Assembly (NCBI GenBank): GCA_022315425.1
Contig: JAIUPT010000035.1
Coordinates: forward strand, 124,001-188,000
Reading direction: 5' to 3'
DNA from: Pseudevernia furfuracea
Taxonomy: Eukaryota; Ascomycota; Lecanoromycetes; Lecanorales; Parmeliaceae
DNA: 64,000 bases
Each line of letters starts with the position of its first letter. Position 1 is the stretch's first letter. The notes beneath the pieces are model-generated. The model had not been told where the DNA came from. It worked only from the letters and a program-made list of their open reading frames with translations, and ran no database searches. Positions 21,929 through 33,434 of the stretch are shown here, one piece after another. The translations under genes and the position numbers were made by a program.

Positions 21929-23480
21929 TCATAGTTTGGAAAAAACCGTAGGCACACTCCCACTCATATCAACCAGCGTACTCTTATTCCTCACCCAAGC
22001 CTCCAGTCCTCTCTTACCGTTCTCGACACCAACACCACTCTGCTTCCATCCACCAACGCTCATCTCTGCAGGACTTTCGCCCCAGGTATTGACCCAAGTG
22101 ATGCCAGCCTCAAGCTTAGCGATGACCTTGTGCGCCATGTTGAGGTCCCTCGTGAAGACGCCTGCGGCAAGACCGAGAGGTGTAGCATTAGCTCTTTCAA
22201 CGGCCTCTTCCACGGATCCGAATGTCAAGATAGTCATAACGGGCCCGAAAATCTCTTCCTGCACGACCCTCATTGAGTCTGTGCAGTCAGTGAACACCGT
22301 CGGCCTGACCCAATAGCCACCTTCCAATCCAGGTATGTCTTGCGGTTGGTCGGGGCCTCCGCAGAGCAAGGTTGCTCTGTCTACTTCGAGTCCATGCTTT
22401 ATGTATCCGATAACCTTATCGTAGTGCATCTCGGACACCAACGGGCCAAAGTTGGTGTTCGTGTCCATGAGATTGCCAGCTCTTATATATTTCATCTTTT
22501 CTAAAAGCTTCTTCTCAAAGGCTCGCTTCATATCTTTCGGAACAAACACCCTTGTGCCATTCGTGCAGACCTGGCCAGTGCTGAAGAAGTTGGCCATCAT
22601 AGCTCCATCCACAGCCTGGTCTAAATCCGCGTCTGGCAATATGATGACTGGGCTCTTTCCACCAAGCTCCATGGTTGTGTATTTCATCCCTGCTGCGGCG
22701 CTGCTCGCCACTTTCTTGCCGGTTGTGACTTGACCAGTAAACGACACTTTAGCAATTCGCTCATGCGAGGTAAGGTACGCGCCAATGTCTCCACCGCCTT
22801 GAACGACGTTGAAGACTCCTGGTGGTACTCCTGCTTCGGTATAGATTTCGGCCAGGATTTGACCATGTAAAGGCGTGACTTCGCTAGGCTTGTAGACCAT
22901 GGTATTACCCGCCGCAAGACAAGGTGCTGATTTCCAGAGCGCTCTAGACACTCACGACTTCAGCTCCGTATCCATGTCTTCTGAAAGAGGCAGCGTACAT
23001 TTGTATGGGATAGTTCCACGCTCCTATGCCTGCGCACACACCCAGAGGCTCTTTCTTCGTATACACCCATGCGTCTTCCCTCAGCTGCGTAGTCTCCCCA
23101 TTGAGCCCACCTCCTCCTACCAGGTTGGCGAAGAACTCGAGCACATCGGCTCCCGTCACCACATCGACTGTGCTTGTCTCCGAGAACGGCTTCCCTGTAT
23201 CTTGCGTCTCTGTCCTCGCGATCTCATGGTTTCTGTCTCGTAGCAGCTGGACTGCTTTCAGGAGGATGCGAGATCGAGCGATTGAGGACGTCTTCGACCA
23301 GTCGTGAAAAGCCCCTTGAGCTGATTGGATGGCGGAGTCAACGTCGGAGTGTGAGGCTGCATGGATATCCGCCAAAGGCTGTGCAGTCGACGGGTCAATA
23401 GATCTAAAGATGCTTCCCGAGCCTACCTGGACCTGGCCGTCATAGTAGAGATGGCGCGGTGGGTAGAACGAGTCGGCCAT
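21929..23480 (-). CDS. Betaine aldehyde dehydrogenase, 2 exons
   Basis: NAD(P)-dependent aldehyde dehydrogenase that oxidises betaine aldehyde to glycine betaine. Exons 23480-22999 and 22943-21929 (55-nt intron) give 498 residues, normal for the family. The cofactor-site motif is GAWNYPIQIALWKSAPCLAAGN with KPSEVTPL; the catalytic base is E253 in MELGGKSP and the nucleophile C287 in GQVCTNGTRVFV, matching the positions in bacterial betaine aldehyde dehydrogenases. The C-terminal part has EEIFGPVM and NTWGESPAEMSVGGWKQSG. The Met at 23480 starts MADSFYPPRH; upstream in-frame codons look untranslated. It is divergent from a choline oxidase gene 570 bp away, which supports the choline-to-betaine role. 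I see no peroxisomal signal at its end (SKL-like VFSKL is present, and may be a PTS1). Confidence 0.9.
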
Positions 23481-24049
23481 TTTGAGATGAATAATGAGAT
23501 CGGGAGGGGGCGTGGAAGATATCTGAGCACTTGCCCAGCATGATATGCACGTATCCTCGTCCACGCGCTAGAATATGTATCTAAGGTAAGGTACTCACGT
23601 ACTCTACTCTACTCTACTAAATAATACTCTACTCGGGCGAAAATCTTCTCCGCATATTTTGTCTCCTTTCGGACTAGTCATATATCATTCGAATTCCGGA
23701 ATGTCGGTCTGGGACATCCGTCTATTATTATTATTCTGTGAAAAGGTTTTTACTGACTTTTCCCACAGTACATCCATTCATCTCGTATTTGAACTCCTTG
23801 CTTTCTCCGTCTCCTTTCACATCAAAACGAGAGGTATTTGGATCTGGTATTGAGCTGCTCTTATCTTGCTCTCCTTGTATTGTCACGTGCGAGACCTCAC
23901 ACCAAGATTTATTGCAACATCTCTTTTCAGATCTCCTTCTCTCTTTGCGTTAACCCACATTTCACGCGGAGCCAAGCAAGGTAAAGAAGCACTTTGAATT
24001 TCTTTGGATTTTCCAGTCATCTCGCAACCTTGAAATTCGTCTTTTCAGC
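23481..24049. promoter_or_regulatory. Shared divergent promoter of the dehydrogenase/oxidase pair
   Basis: 569 bp between the start codons of two divergent genes of one pathway, so it most likely carries both promoters and common control sites. A short (CTACT)n tract lies at about 23597-23634, and pyrimidine-rich stretches precede the oxidase start. I cannot name a binding site with confidence. Confidence 0.6.
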
Positions 24050-25832
24050 ATGACGACCACGAAGCTCTCCGCCTCTGAGGCCGATAGCTTCGACTACCTG
24101 ATCATAGGAGGAGGTACAGCAGGCTGTGTCATCGCGAGTCGGTTGGCGGAGTACTTACCGAAGAAGAAAATACTACTGATTGAAGCCGGACCAAGCGATT
24201 TCATGAACGACAAGGTCCTGAACCTTAAAGACTGGCTGAACTTGCTTGGTGGCGAGTTGGATTATGATTATGGAACTACCGAGCAGCCAAATGGTGAGCA
24301 GATCACTTGTGACTTTAAGCGTTTGGTTTTGCATCATGTTTGCACTCGAAACAATAGGCTGTAGGCCATGATTGTGAAAGAAGTAGACACTCTTTCCTGC
24401 AAGGTCTTGGAGAAATACAAAGAGAACAAAACAAACCAATCCATGACTGATTCATGAGCATACAGGCAACTCACACATCCGCCACTCCCGCGCAAAAGTC
24501 CTCGGCGGCTGCTCCTCCCACAACACCCTCATATCCTTCCGCCCCTTCGCCCACGACGCCGCCATCTGGGAATCCCTCGGCTGCACCGGCTGGTCCTTCG
24601 ACACCTTCAATCGCCTCCTCGACTCCATCCGCAACACCGTGCAACCGGTCCATTCCCGCCACCGCAACCAGCTCTGCAAAGACTGGGTCGAATCCTGCTC
24701 CACTGCTCTGTCAATCCCCGTAATCCATGACTTCAACCGGGAGATCGCCGCGAACGGGAACATAGAATCCGGCGTGGGGTTCTTCTCCGTAGCCTACAAC
24801 CCCGACGACGGCCGCAGGAGCAGCGCGAGCGTGGCTTATATCCACCCTATCCTCCGTGGCGACGAGCACAGACCCAATCTCAAAATCCTAACAGACGCCT
24901 GGGTCAGCCGCGTCAATGTCCACTCCTCCACCGTCACAGGCGTAAACATAACCCTACAATCCGGCACCACCCTCACCCTAACAGCCCGCAAAGAAACGAT
25001 CCTTTGCGCCGGCGCGATCGACACCCCCCGCCTCCTCCTCCACTCCGGCATCGGCCCCTCCACCCAACTAACCTCCCTCAACATCCCCGTCGTCGCCTCC
25101 ATCCCCGGCATCGGCCACAACCTCGTCGACCACCCGGAAAGCATCATAATGTGGGAACTGAACCAACCCGTGCCCCCCAACCAAACAACCATGGACTCCG
25201 ACGCCGGCATCTTCCTCTCCCGCCCAGGACACACGCCCGGCGTCGCCGACATAATGATGCACTGCTACCAAATCCCCTTTTGCCTCAACACCGCGCGACT
25301 CGGCTACGACACGCCCATCGACGCCTTCTGCATGACGCCCAACATCCCGCGGCCCCTCTCCAGAGGCCAACTCTACCTCACCTCGTCCGATCCCGCCGTG
25401 AAACCGGCCCTCGACTTCCGCTACTTCACCGACCCGACCGGCCACGACGCCGCCACCATCGTCGCCGGCCTCCGCGCCGCCCGCGAAGTCGCCCGCCACT
25501 CCCCCTTCTCCACCTGGCTGAAGCGCGAAGTCGCCCCGGGCCCCTCCGTCACCACCGACGCCCAGCTCAGCGAGTACGGCCGCCGAGCCGCCCACACCGT
25601 CTACCACCCGGCCGGGACAACGAAGATGGGGGATCTGGCCACCGATGCGATGGCGGTCGTGGACTGCAGGTTGAGGCTGCGGGGACTGAAGGGGGTGCGA
25701 GTGGCGGATGCGGGGGTATTTCCCGAGATGACGAGCGTGAACCCTATGCTGACGGTGCTGGCGATTGGGGAGAGGTGCGCGGAGATGGTGGCGGAGGAGG
25801 CGGGGTGGAAGGGAGCGAGGGCGAAATTGTAA
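24050..25832 (+). CDS. Choline oxidase (GMC oxidoreductase), 2 exons
   Basis: FAD-linked GMC oxidoreductase that oxidises choline to betaine aldehyde (and often on to glycine betaine) with oxygen, giving hydrogen peroxide. Exons 24050-24293 and 24466-25832 (172-nt intron) encode 536 residues. The FAD motif is DYLIIGGGTAGCVIASRLAE; GGCSSHN places H100 where the bacterial enzyme links FAD covalently; the catalytic pair is H462 (VYHPAGTTKMG) and N507 (SVNPMLTV). RPLSRGQLYLTSSDP with DFRYFTD is typical of choline oxidases. Next to the linked His the usual Ser is Thr (T102). The second exon is very C-rich up to about 25610 and then abruptly G-rich. With the divergent dehydrogenase it forms a two-gene glycine betaine module for osmoprotection or choline use. 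Confidence 0.9.
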
Positions 25833-26647
25833 AGTGGTGGGAGAAAGGCTCGAAAAGGATGGATGGAGAGTGTACGAGTCATGTGAGCCTGTTGCCAAAA
25901 GAAAAAGAAAAAAAACAAAAGAAAAAGCAGCACCCCTACGCATCGTGCAATAAAGATCTCAAGCTGCAAAGCATGAATACAAGAAAGAAAGAAAGAAAGA
26001 AAGACGGAAAACCCCCCCCCCCGAAAAGGGAAAAGTAGCCATCCATCCATCTACCCTCAACAATCCGATGATATACTCTCCCGTGTACTCTACGATACAT
26101 ACATACGACCTTCTCAAGTTCCGGGGGGAAAAAAAGCCAATCCCATTGTACATAGTTAGTTAGTGTGCGGTTTGTAAGTACGTACGTACAGTAGAGTAAG
26201 GTAACCATGACGATCATTTTCTCAACCCCGGGCTCTCTCAAGGGCTGTGCAAAAAACCATAAAGTAGTCTGTCCTCGTCTCGTCTCTAGGTAAGTCACCG
26301 ATCGATCAATTCCTCTGTTCTCAACCTCAATAAATGGCTGGTGGCGCCCTGGAATATCGGCTCAATTCAATTCAGTCCATTTCAGTCCAATTCAGTCCAA
26401 TTCAATTCAGTCCGTTTCAGTCCAATTCAGTCCAATTCGATTTAGTCCAATCCAATCCAATTCAGTCAGTAAGTGAGCAAGCAAGATAGGCCACACACAC
26501 ACACACACCATCACTCAAGATAAATGATTTTCAATCTAAACCCTCCGGATGTGTGGATGTGTATATGTATTTATGTATGTATGTATGTATGTATGTATGT
26601 ATCTATGCATGCGCTTGCGCCACATCCCATCCCATCCCATCTATCAT

Positions 26648-26692
<45 letters not shown>

Positions 26693-27378
26693 CACACCAC
26701 AACAAACTCATACAAAACATATACCCGCCTCGCCCCCCATCCGAAACCGATCGAACCAGACCCAAATCTCGCGAAAACGAAAATGCAAACAACAAACAAC
26801 AAACAACAACAAGCACGAATATGAAAAAAAAAAAAAAAAAAAAAAAAAAAACATACAAAGTGACAGCTCGCTCGCGTCGCCGCCAAAAAGGGTATAAAAG
26901 AAAATGGAAGAAAAAGCAATCCATCCATGCGTCCATGCGTCCATTGCATCCATCCATCCATCCATCCATCCATGCACCTCAGGCCCAGCGGGCGAGTAAT
27001 AAAATGTATGAAAACAATGGGGGTTCATTCTCGCACACAAAGGACTTTTTGCTTGCTGGTATAAAAGTCTGGTGAGGAGGAGGAGGAGTCAGGTAAGATC
27101 GAATCAAGGGCGAAAAGGGCAAAAGGTCAAGCTTCAAAGCAAAAGCAAAAGCAAAAGCAAAGCAAAAAGCAAAGGAACAAATCCCCCCATCCCCATCCCC
27201 ATGCCCATGCCATCCACGCCATCAAGTAATCCTACAAATCCCATTTCGTTTCGTCTTATTCGCCTTCTCTCTCCCTTTCTTTCTTCTCTCTTTCTCTCTT
27301 TCTCTCTTCTCTCTCCTCCTTCTTCCCCTTCTCGCTCATTCTCGCTCCAAACGCCAACCAATGCACCCTCTATCCATT
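25833..27378. repeat. Repeat-rich spacer: minisatellite, microsatellites, poly-A
   Basis: No gene. In order: (GAAA)n near 25981-26000; a degenerate minisatellite of TTCAGTCCAA-type units at about 26362-26470; (CA)n near 26495; (ATGT)n at about 26572-26602; (CATC)n near 26625-26645; (CA)n at about 26656-26691; a run of 28 A at 26824-26851; (CATC)n near 26950-26972; AAGC-type repeats near 27135-27170; and CTCTTT tracts near 27265-27320. Open frames across this stretch on both strands are repeat artefacts. Confidence 0.7.
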
Positions 27379-29251
27379 TCATTTCGTAACCGCATTATGC
27401 ATCACCCCCACCCGGGCCCCCGCACCATTCACGCTCGCCAGCGCCATCGCACTCGCCGCCATGGAATGATGCGGCAGGTAAGAAGAAGCAGAAGAAGAAG
27501 ACGAAGAAGAAGAAGAAGGCGGCAGCGGCGGCGGGGGCGTGCAATACAGCGTGTTGACCGACGACGCACTCGTCGTCGTAAAAGGATGTTGTTGTTGTTG
27601 TTGTTGTTGTTGTTGCCAAGGCTGCGACACAGGCGGGAAGTAACCATAGAAGCATGCCTCAGTCGAATTGACAGTTTCGGGTCCGGGAGCGATACTGGGA
27701 GGCGGGGAATGCGTGGAAGAGAGTTGCTGCGTGGTGGATGATGATGATGTTGATGATGATGTTGATGATGGGAGAGTGGGTGGTAAAGAGGAGAATTTGT
27801 AAGGCGGCTGACGACTAGGGTGCGTGGAGTGGGCGATGCGTGGGGATTTGGAGGGAGCCTGACGGACGCGCTTGGTGTCCGGTTCGTCGGGGTGAGGGTG
27901 GGGGATGCGCTGGGTCCTTAGTGGTGGGGAAGCCGAAGAAGGCGATTTCGAGCTCGGGAGCGTGGGGGCTTTGAAGGTAAGGGTGGGGAACGCTGGCGCG
28001 CTGTTGGAGCCGCCGTTGGGTCTCGTCCAATTGCCATAAGAGTTCATATTGCCATAAGAGTTCATATCCTGCGCGGTGGGGATGCTGTTCAGATCGAAAG
28101 GCGGGAAAGTATTGTCCGGGCTCCATTCTCTTTTCAGAGTAGCAGTAGGCTTTGGGGGGTCTGAGCCAGTCCTTCGAACGACTGTGGGAAGGCTGGTGCC
28201 TTTGCGGCCAGTGGCTCTTTCTCCCACAGGCTGGTCGTTCCGTTGCTGGAAATTCCGAGGGCTGCGACCACGGACAACAATGGCCGCGGATCTTGCTTCG
28301 GCAATGGCTACTCTGTCACCTGTCGATAAGGTGGCCACGACCTTCAAACGAGCAACGAAGTGTTGCTGAAGCTCCTTTCGACGCCCATTATTGGCTGTGG
28401 CTATCCGGAATTGAAGTCGCTTCCATGCAAAGGGAAATGTTACGAATTCTAAATTCTGGTCGTGCTGTGACGTGAGATCGAGGGATACGACTGCGGGTTC
28501 CTTCTCCGTCTTTTCCTCGGGTGGAATGGGCGGGCTGTTGATTGGTGTTTTCCATGGAACAGAGATCAGCTTCACGGTCCCGCCCTCGACCGATTCTGTT
28601 GCTGAGATGATCAGTTCTTGTGCTACTATCGGTATGCGCTCGCCACGGTCCGTCATGATGAAGCGCAGGTTTCGAGTGCAAATGATAGAACCCGTGACTT
28701 GAAAGAGGTTGCGGCGGTAGCACGTAAGTTCTGGAGGACTCATCTGAGGGAAGAGATCCGGGGCGTTTGGGGGATCCGCCATGAAAAACATGCCGTGTAA
28801 GCGTGCGTTGAGCGATACGGATGTTCTTCGGAGGGAGGCATCAAGTAGTGTGAATGGGTAGGTGGTTGGTTGGAAGCTGAGCAGCTCATCATCTCGATCA
28901 ATCGATGCGCTCTCTGATGCTAATTGCTCCTGTGTCTCTTGTTGTGCAGTAGAGTCATAGTGGAAGCCATGGTAGCTCGATGTGAAGGAGCGGTCGGCTT
29001 CGCTGGAGGTTGGAAGAGGAGCCATTTGGGACATGGAGTTGATGCTAGAATTGATGGGAATGATTAAGATGCTGGACTGTGCAACGTGGTGGATGAAGTT
29101 CATACCTTCGGAAATCATCGGTGGAATAAGTGGGCGCTTGAAAGCCCTGCTCTGCAAGGCCCGTTGCGGGTAGCGTGATCAGGTAATCGTCGGTAGTGGT
29201 ATTACTGTTAGGCGGGATGTAAGGCATTGCCATGTGATGGTAGCGGTTCAT
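27379..29251 (-). CDS. NDT80/PhoG-family transcription factor (VIB-1/XprG-like), 2 exons
   Basis: Sequence-specific DNA-binding regulator with an Ig-fold NDT80 domain. Family members of this branch (Neurospora VIB-1, Aspergillus XprG) control secreted proteases, nutrient-starvation responses and heterokaryon incompatibility; that role here is inferred. Exons 29251-29106 and 29044-27379 (61-nt intron) give 603 residues. The domain covers roughly residues 100-315: ELTCYRRNLFQVTGSI, ELIISATESVEGG, then WKRLQFRIATANNGRRKELQ and VVRGRSPRNFQQRND, which are nearly invariant in the family. The C-terminal half is disordered, with a 9-10 Gln run, Ser-rich runs and a fresh 18-bp tandem duplication (MNSYGN twice, near 28030-28065). 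The N-terminal exon has a typical short Tyr- and Pro-containing start. Confidence 0.9.
28029..28066 (-). repeat. 18-bp tandem duplication in the NDT80-like gene
   Basis: Two exact adjacent copies of an 18-bp unit code for MNSYGN repeated twice, C-terminal of the DNA-binding domain. The exactness suggests a recent event or active length variation. Confidence 0.7.
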
Positions 29252-32200
29252 AATTGCTCAATTATAGATGTCGTAGAGACGGAATATGCAAACGCGACAG
29301 CAGAAAGGGATTATATGAATGAGTGTCCGATGCGAAAAGAAAGAAGTACGATGAAGGAAAGAGGGAAGAGGAGAGTGAAGGGTATTGATGACCTTTTCAG
29401 CTCCTTGGGGTGTCCGACATTGTACCAATGTTCTGGAACACTAGAACATGATTGAGTGATGTTTGAAAATGCAGATGAAACAGACAAGCAGAGAGTGTGG
29501 GATGTGCAGGTATAGAAGAGGGAAAGTGGAAGAGAGTAGAGGGAGAAGGGAGGGAGGGAGGGGAAGAAGGAGAGAGAGAGAGAGAGAGAGAAAAGAGGAA
29601 GGATGACTGGGGAATGAGGTGAAGTGTGTGTGTGTGGTCTCAGGTGTACTTGGTAAGTTCCATGGTGAGTGAGATCTTCGAATAAGATCTTCAATATTCA
29701 TGCATCTGTTGAGCACATGGCGCAGGGATTGCCACGTTGTCTCCGCGTGGGAATGAAGCGAGCCTGCCGCCGATCCCTGAGGCCACTATGTTTGAGAATT
29801 TTTGAATTTTCGGAAGCAAGAAATCGAGAGCTGAAAGGCCACAGATCATGTATCAGCATGTCGAAATTTTCATTAATACATTTACTACTGCACGGTGCGA
29901 GGGAGGCCAACGGTTTTTTTGGCAGGATTCCGGATTTTGCCAGGGTCTTCGTACCTGGACTGAAGGAGGGGCATTTTTGAGACTTGGAGGCTTGGGAGGC
30001 TTGGCTCCGTGGCTCCGTGAGGCTAATTGATAGCTGAGTGGGAATGATAGGGCGCTGCTTACTACAGATTCATAGTATGTGATAGGTTCAGCACGGTTAA
30101 GGCGCTGCTTACATCATACATGATGGCATGAACTAGGTATGGAGATATAGAAATAGTATAGAACTAGTGTAGAATTAGTGTCGTAAGATGACGATGATCT
30201 CCTCCCGCAACGGGTAACGAAGGCGAAATGGGTAAGGTATGGTGGATAATATACCTAGCCTTAGGTACTTAGGTTCCCTTAGATAAGTTAGTTGATGATG
30301 CTTGATCCATTCAAATCCTTCCACACTTTGTTCGCCGAAATAGCCGGTAAGATCGACAAGACTAGTTTGATAAGCTAACTTTGATAAGTAAAGTCATCGC
30401 CTTATCAAAAATCAGTGTGATAAGTGTGACAAGGGTGAAACAAAGAGTCTTGTTGTTTCAACTGACAGCCTTGCCCTGGCGGCTTTTCTTGCTTTTCAAT
30501 AATGCAATGATCTGCACACGCAGGAGCCATGCACTCCATGTTCTGACCATGTGCACAACTGATCGACATGTTTCACATCCTCCTCCTCGTGTGAGAAAAT
30601 GGCGATAAAAGAGACCATGGTTGCATGAGGCATGATCATCAATGTGCTGGCGTCAACAACACCACATGTATTCGCGAAGCATCCCATATTCACTGCACTG
30701 CTAATTCCGCGGTATCCAATCATCATAGCCCATCCCACTTCTACTCACAGAACCTGCAGTTCTAGTCGAGTCAGACACAAAACCCTCTTGAAACACAACA
30801 GACCTCAAGGCTCTTGTAAATCAGGTACCAAGTATTGCTGCATCCATCAGAGCAGACGCAGGTACGCGGCCACAATGGAGAATGGAAGAATGGAAAAATA
30901 GAAAAAATGCGGAGAATTTCAGAATCCAGGCAGACGCAGGTACCGGGCGTAAAACCACCTGCAGGATGCTGATTCACACCGCCATAAAACCACCAATGAG
31001 CTGATCATCTTCTCTCCCATATTTCCTTCCCCACTCTTGACATATCTAAATTTGTCTTTTATACCGGATCTATTTCTGACCGCTCTCGGCTTTCGCATTC
31101 TAAAATGTTCACATCTTGGCCAACTGGCCACCGCGCGCCCGCCCTGCGCTCAGGTGTCCCCAATTCTCGCCTACGCATAGCGAGGAACGATAATGGGGTT
31201 CGGCCTCCAGTCCCTCGATAGGTCCCCCGTTGAGCCTGACAATGCGCCAAGGCGAGTCAGACATCACTTGATCCATAAATATAGTGATCCGGTCGCTTTG
31301 CAGCTCGAAAATAGTCAGATCGTCGCCTGCTCTCTACCTTAGTCGCCGGCAGTCGGAATTCTTGATCCTCGTGCGCCGTTTCAACCTCACTACGACCCAA
31401 AAGGCTGACCAACTTTTTCTTCACCGGTACTGTCAACTCGGAGGTGGTGAAGGTGGTCCTTGATGCGGCTTGCTGCACAATATGGCTATTTTTGCTCAGA
31501 GTCTTCTCAATCTTTGCTTCGTCGATGCCGTCAACCCGCAGCATGAAGAATCAAACGAAGAGCACATCACCGCATGTTGACTCATACTATCTGAAATGTC
31601 AAAGCTACCAACTTTGACAAATTGACCGCCGAAGCCTTTGCTTGGTGAGGTCCGAACGCTGCTTCCTTAGCCTGCACATTGTCTACCATGTAAGCTCCAC
31701 TACCTAGCCAAGAACCACACACGTAGTCCTACCCCTCAAACCCCGTCCTCGTGCTATCTCCATGCAGCATTCAACCAAAGAAGTCGCACCACTCTCTCAA
31801 AACAGCAGACGCGATACGAATCCCAGGCCCAAGCAAGACGGACCTGCAAACCATGCCCCCACTTCTCCTTCCCTCCAGGAGACACTCAGCCATGAAACCA
31901 AGAAGCCCATAGACACCAGCAACCAAGCCCCCTCTCTATCCTCAAGTTCAAGGAAGCACCAGGACTCTCGCCCATCGTGTCTCAAAAACCGCAATTATCC
32001 TCTCTCTAGCTGAGAAACGCACATGTACGAAACTCTTAATCTCACATCTTCTCATAACGCAGGGCAGGGTCTGCCTACCTACCTACCGACCTATCTCCCT
32101 CCCCACCTCCCCCTCCCAAAATCTCCACCTCCTTTCCCCCAAATTCCCATTCCAGCCCCCCAGCCATCCATCCATCCACCACGTAATACCAACACCGTCA

Positions 32201-33434
32201 CTATCAAGAGGAAGGAACCCAATCCAATCCGATCAATCAATAAACCAATAAATCAATAAAATCAATAACTCAATACGTAAATCACCAAAACAAATCAATA
32301 AATAAATAAATAAATAAAACCAAATGCCTGCCTACCTACCTACCTCAAAAATCAACATCCAAATCAACATCTTGAACAAAAACAGATTGCACATCTTCCA
32401 ACAAAAACAGACGCACACATCTCTCCAACACCAAAAAAGCTGCCAATCTGGAAACAGAGAGACATGCATATCTAATCTATCTAATCTGTCTATCTATCTG
32501 AAATGTAGGTACGCGTACGAAAGGGATGGAGTTTGTTGAAAGGTTGAGACCAGCTGCATACATACGCTAAAGCTAAAGAGAGGAAAAGGTGAAATCGCTG
32601 CATACATACGCTAAAGAGAGGGGGAAAGGGGAAAGGGGGAAAGGGAAAGAGGAGAAGAAGAAGACGAAGACGAAGAAGAAGAAGAAGAAGAAGGAGAAGA
32701 CGAAAAAGAAGACGAAGCAGAAGACGAAGAAGCAGACGAAGACGAAGACGAAGAAGAAGAAGAAGAAGAAGAAAAAGAAAGCAGAAAGCAGAAGCAGAAG
32801 GAGAGGAAGACGAAGACGAAGAAGAAGAAGAAGAAGAAGGAGAAGACGAAAAAGAAGACGAAGCAGAAGACGAAGAAGCAGACGAAGACGAAGACGAAGA
32901 AGAAGAAGAAGAAGAAGAAGAAGCAGAAGCAGAACGAAGAACGAAGAAGAAGAAGAAGACGAAGAACAAGGAGGCGCTTATAAAGCGTGCCGTGCATGGA
33001 AAGGCGTGGTCGGTCAGAGATGATTGCACGAGCACGAGCACGAGCATGAGCACGAGCATCAGCACGAGCATCAGCATCAGCATCAGCATCAGCATGATGA
33101 ACAGGCCTAGCTTATTCGACCTTACTCCTCTGCAAAACGAGAATGGCACGGATTTTCCCTCACAAACGACTCTTATTCCTCTTGGATGATGATGCAAGAT
33201 GGGGGGTATCCGACTACCTACCTACCTACCTCGAGCTCTAGGCGCAAGGGGGGAGCTGTAGCTAGATATGCCAGCTGCGAATTCGAAGAAGGATTATTAG
33301 GCATGGGCACGGAATGAAATGAAAATAGTGTGACCCGGACTTTTGTCCAACAAGCCGTGCGCCAGCGCTCGCTCGCTCTTCCGAACCATTTTCCGCCAGA
33401 TGTTGCCCTCCAACGCCCATTGCAAGCATTCCGA
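29252..33434. other. Long gene-poor spacer with simple repeats
   Basis: It starts with the NDT80-like gene's promoter, which has purine/pyrimidine tracts including (GA)n at 29568-29590. Between 29.7 and 32.5 kb I recognise no gene; small frames such as 31257-31544 (-) lack domains. Other tracts are TACC and CCAT repeats near 32080-32180, AATA/AAATC repeats near 32240-32320, the GAA/GAC repeat at 32640-32960, and (GCATCA)n at about 33060-33094. The spacer is unusually long for this window and may hide RNA genes that I cannot see. Confidence 0.45.
32640..32960. repeat. GAA/GAC-rich repeat with a 146-bp-offset duplication
   Basis: A purine-only tract of GAA, GAC and GCA triplets. A block of about 105-110 bp beginning at 32661 recurs almost exactly beginning at 32807, including its non-GAA interruptions, so a larger unit was duplicated on top of triplet slippage. 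Open frames through it on both strands (Ser/Phe/Leu-rich or Lys/Arg-rich) are repeat artefacts. Confidence 0.75.

Noticed and set aside
25004..26050. Large open frames overlapping the choline oxidase on both strands (Arg/Pro- and Gly-rich)
   Set aside because: They are shadows of the C-rich oxidase exon; none has a domain or sensible composition.
26650..26700. Tandem repeats considered as a CRISPR array
   Set aside because: They are simple microsatellites without unique spacers, and the organism is a eukaryote.
26524..27075. Frames with Tyr-Val-Cys and Thr-His repeats
   Set aside because: They come from (ATGT)n and (CA)n microsatellites.
32490..33197. Ser/Leu/Phe-rich minus-strand frames and Lys/Arg-rich plus-strand frames
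   Set aside because: They are translations of the GAA/GAC repeat, with no protein-like sequence outside it.
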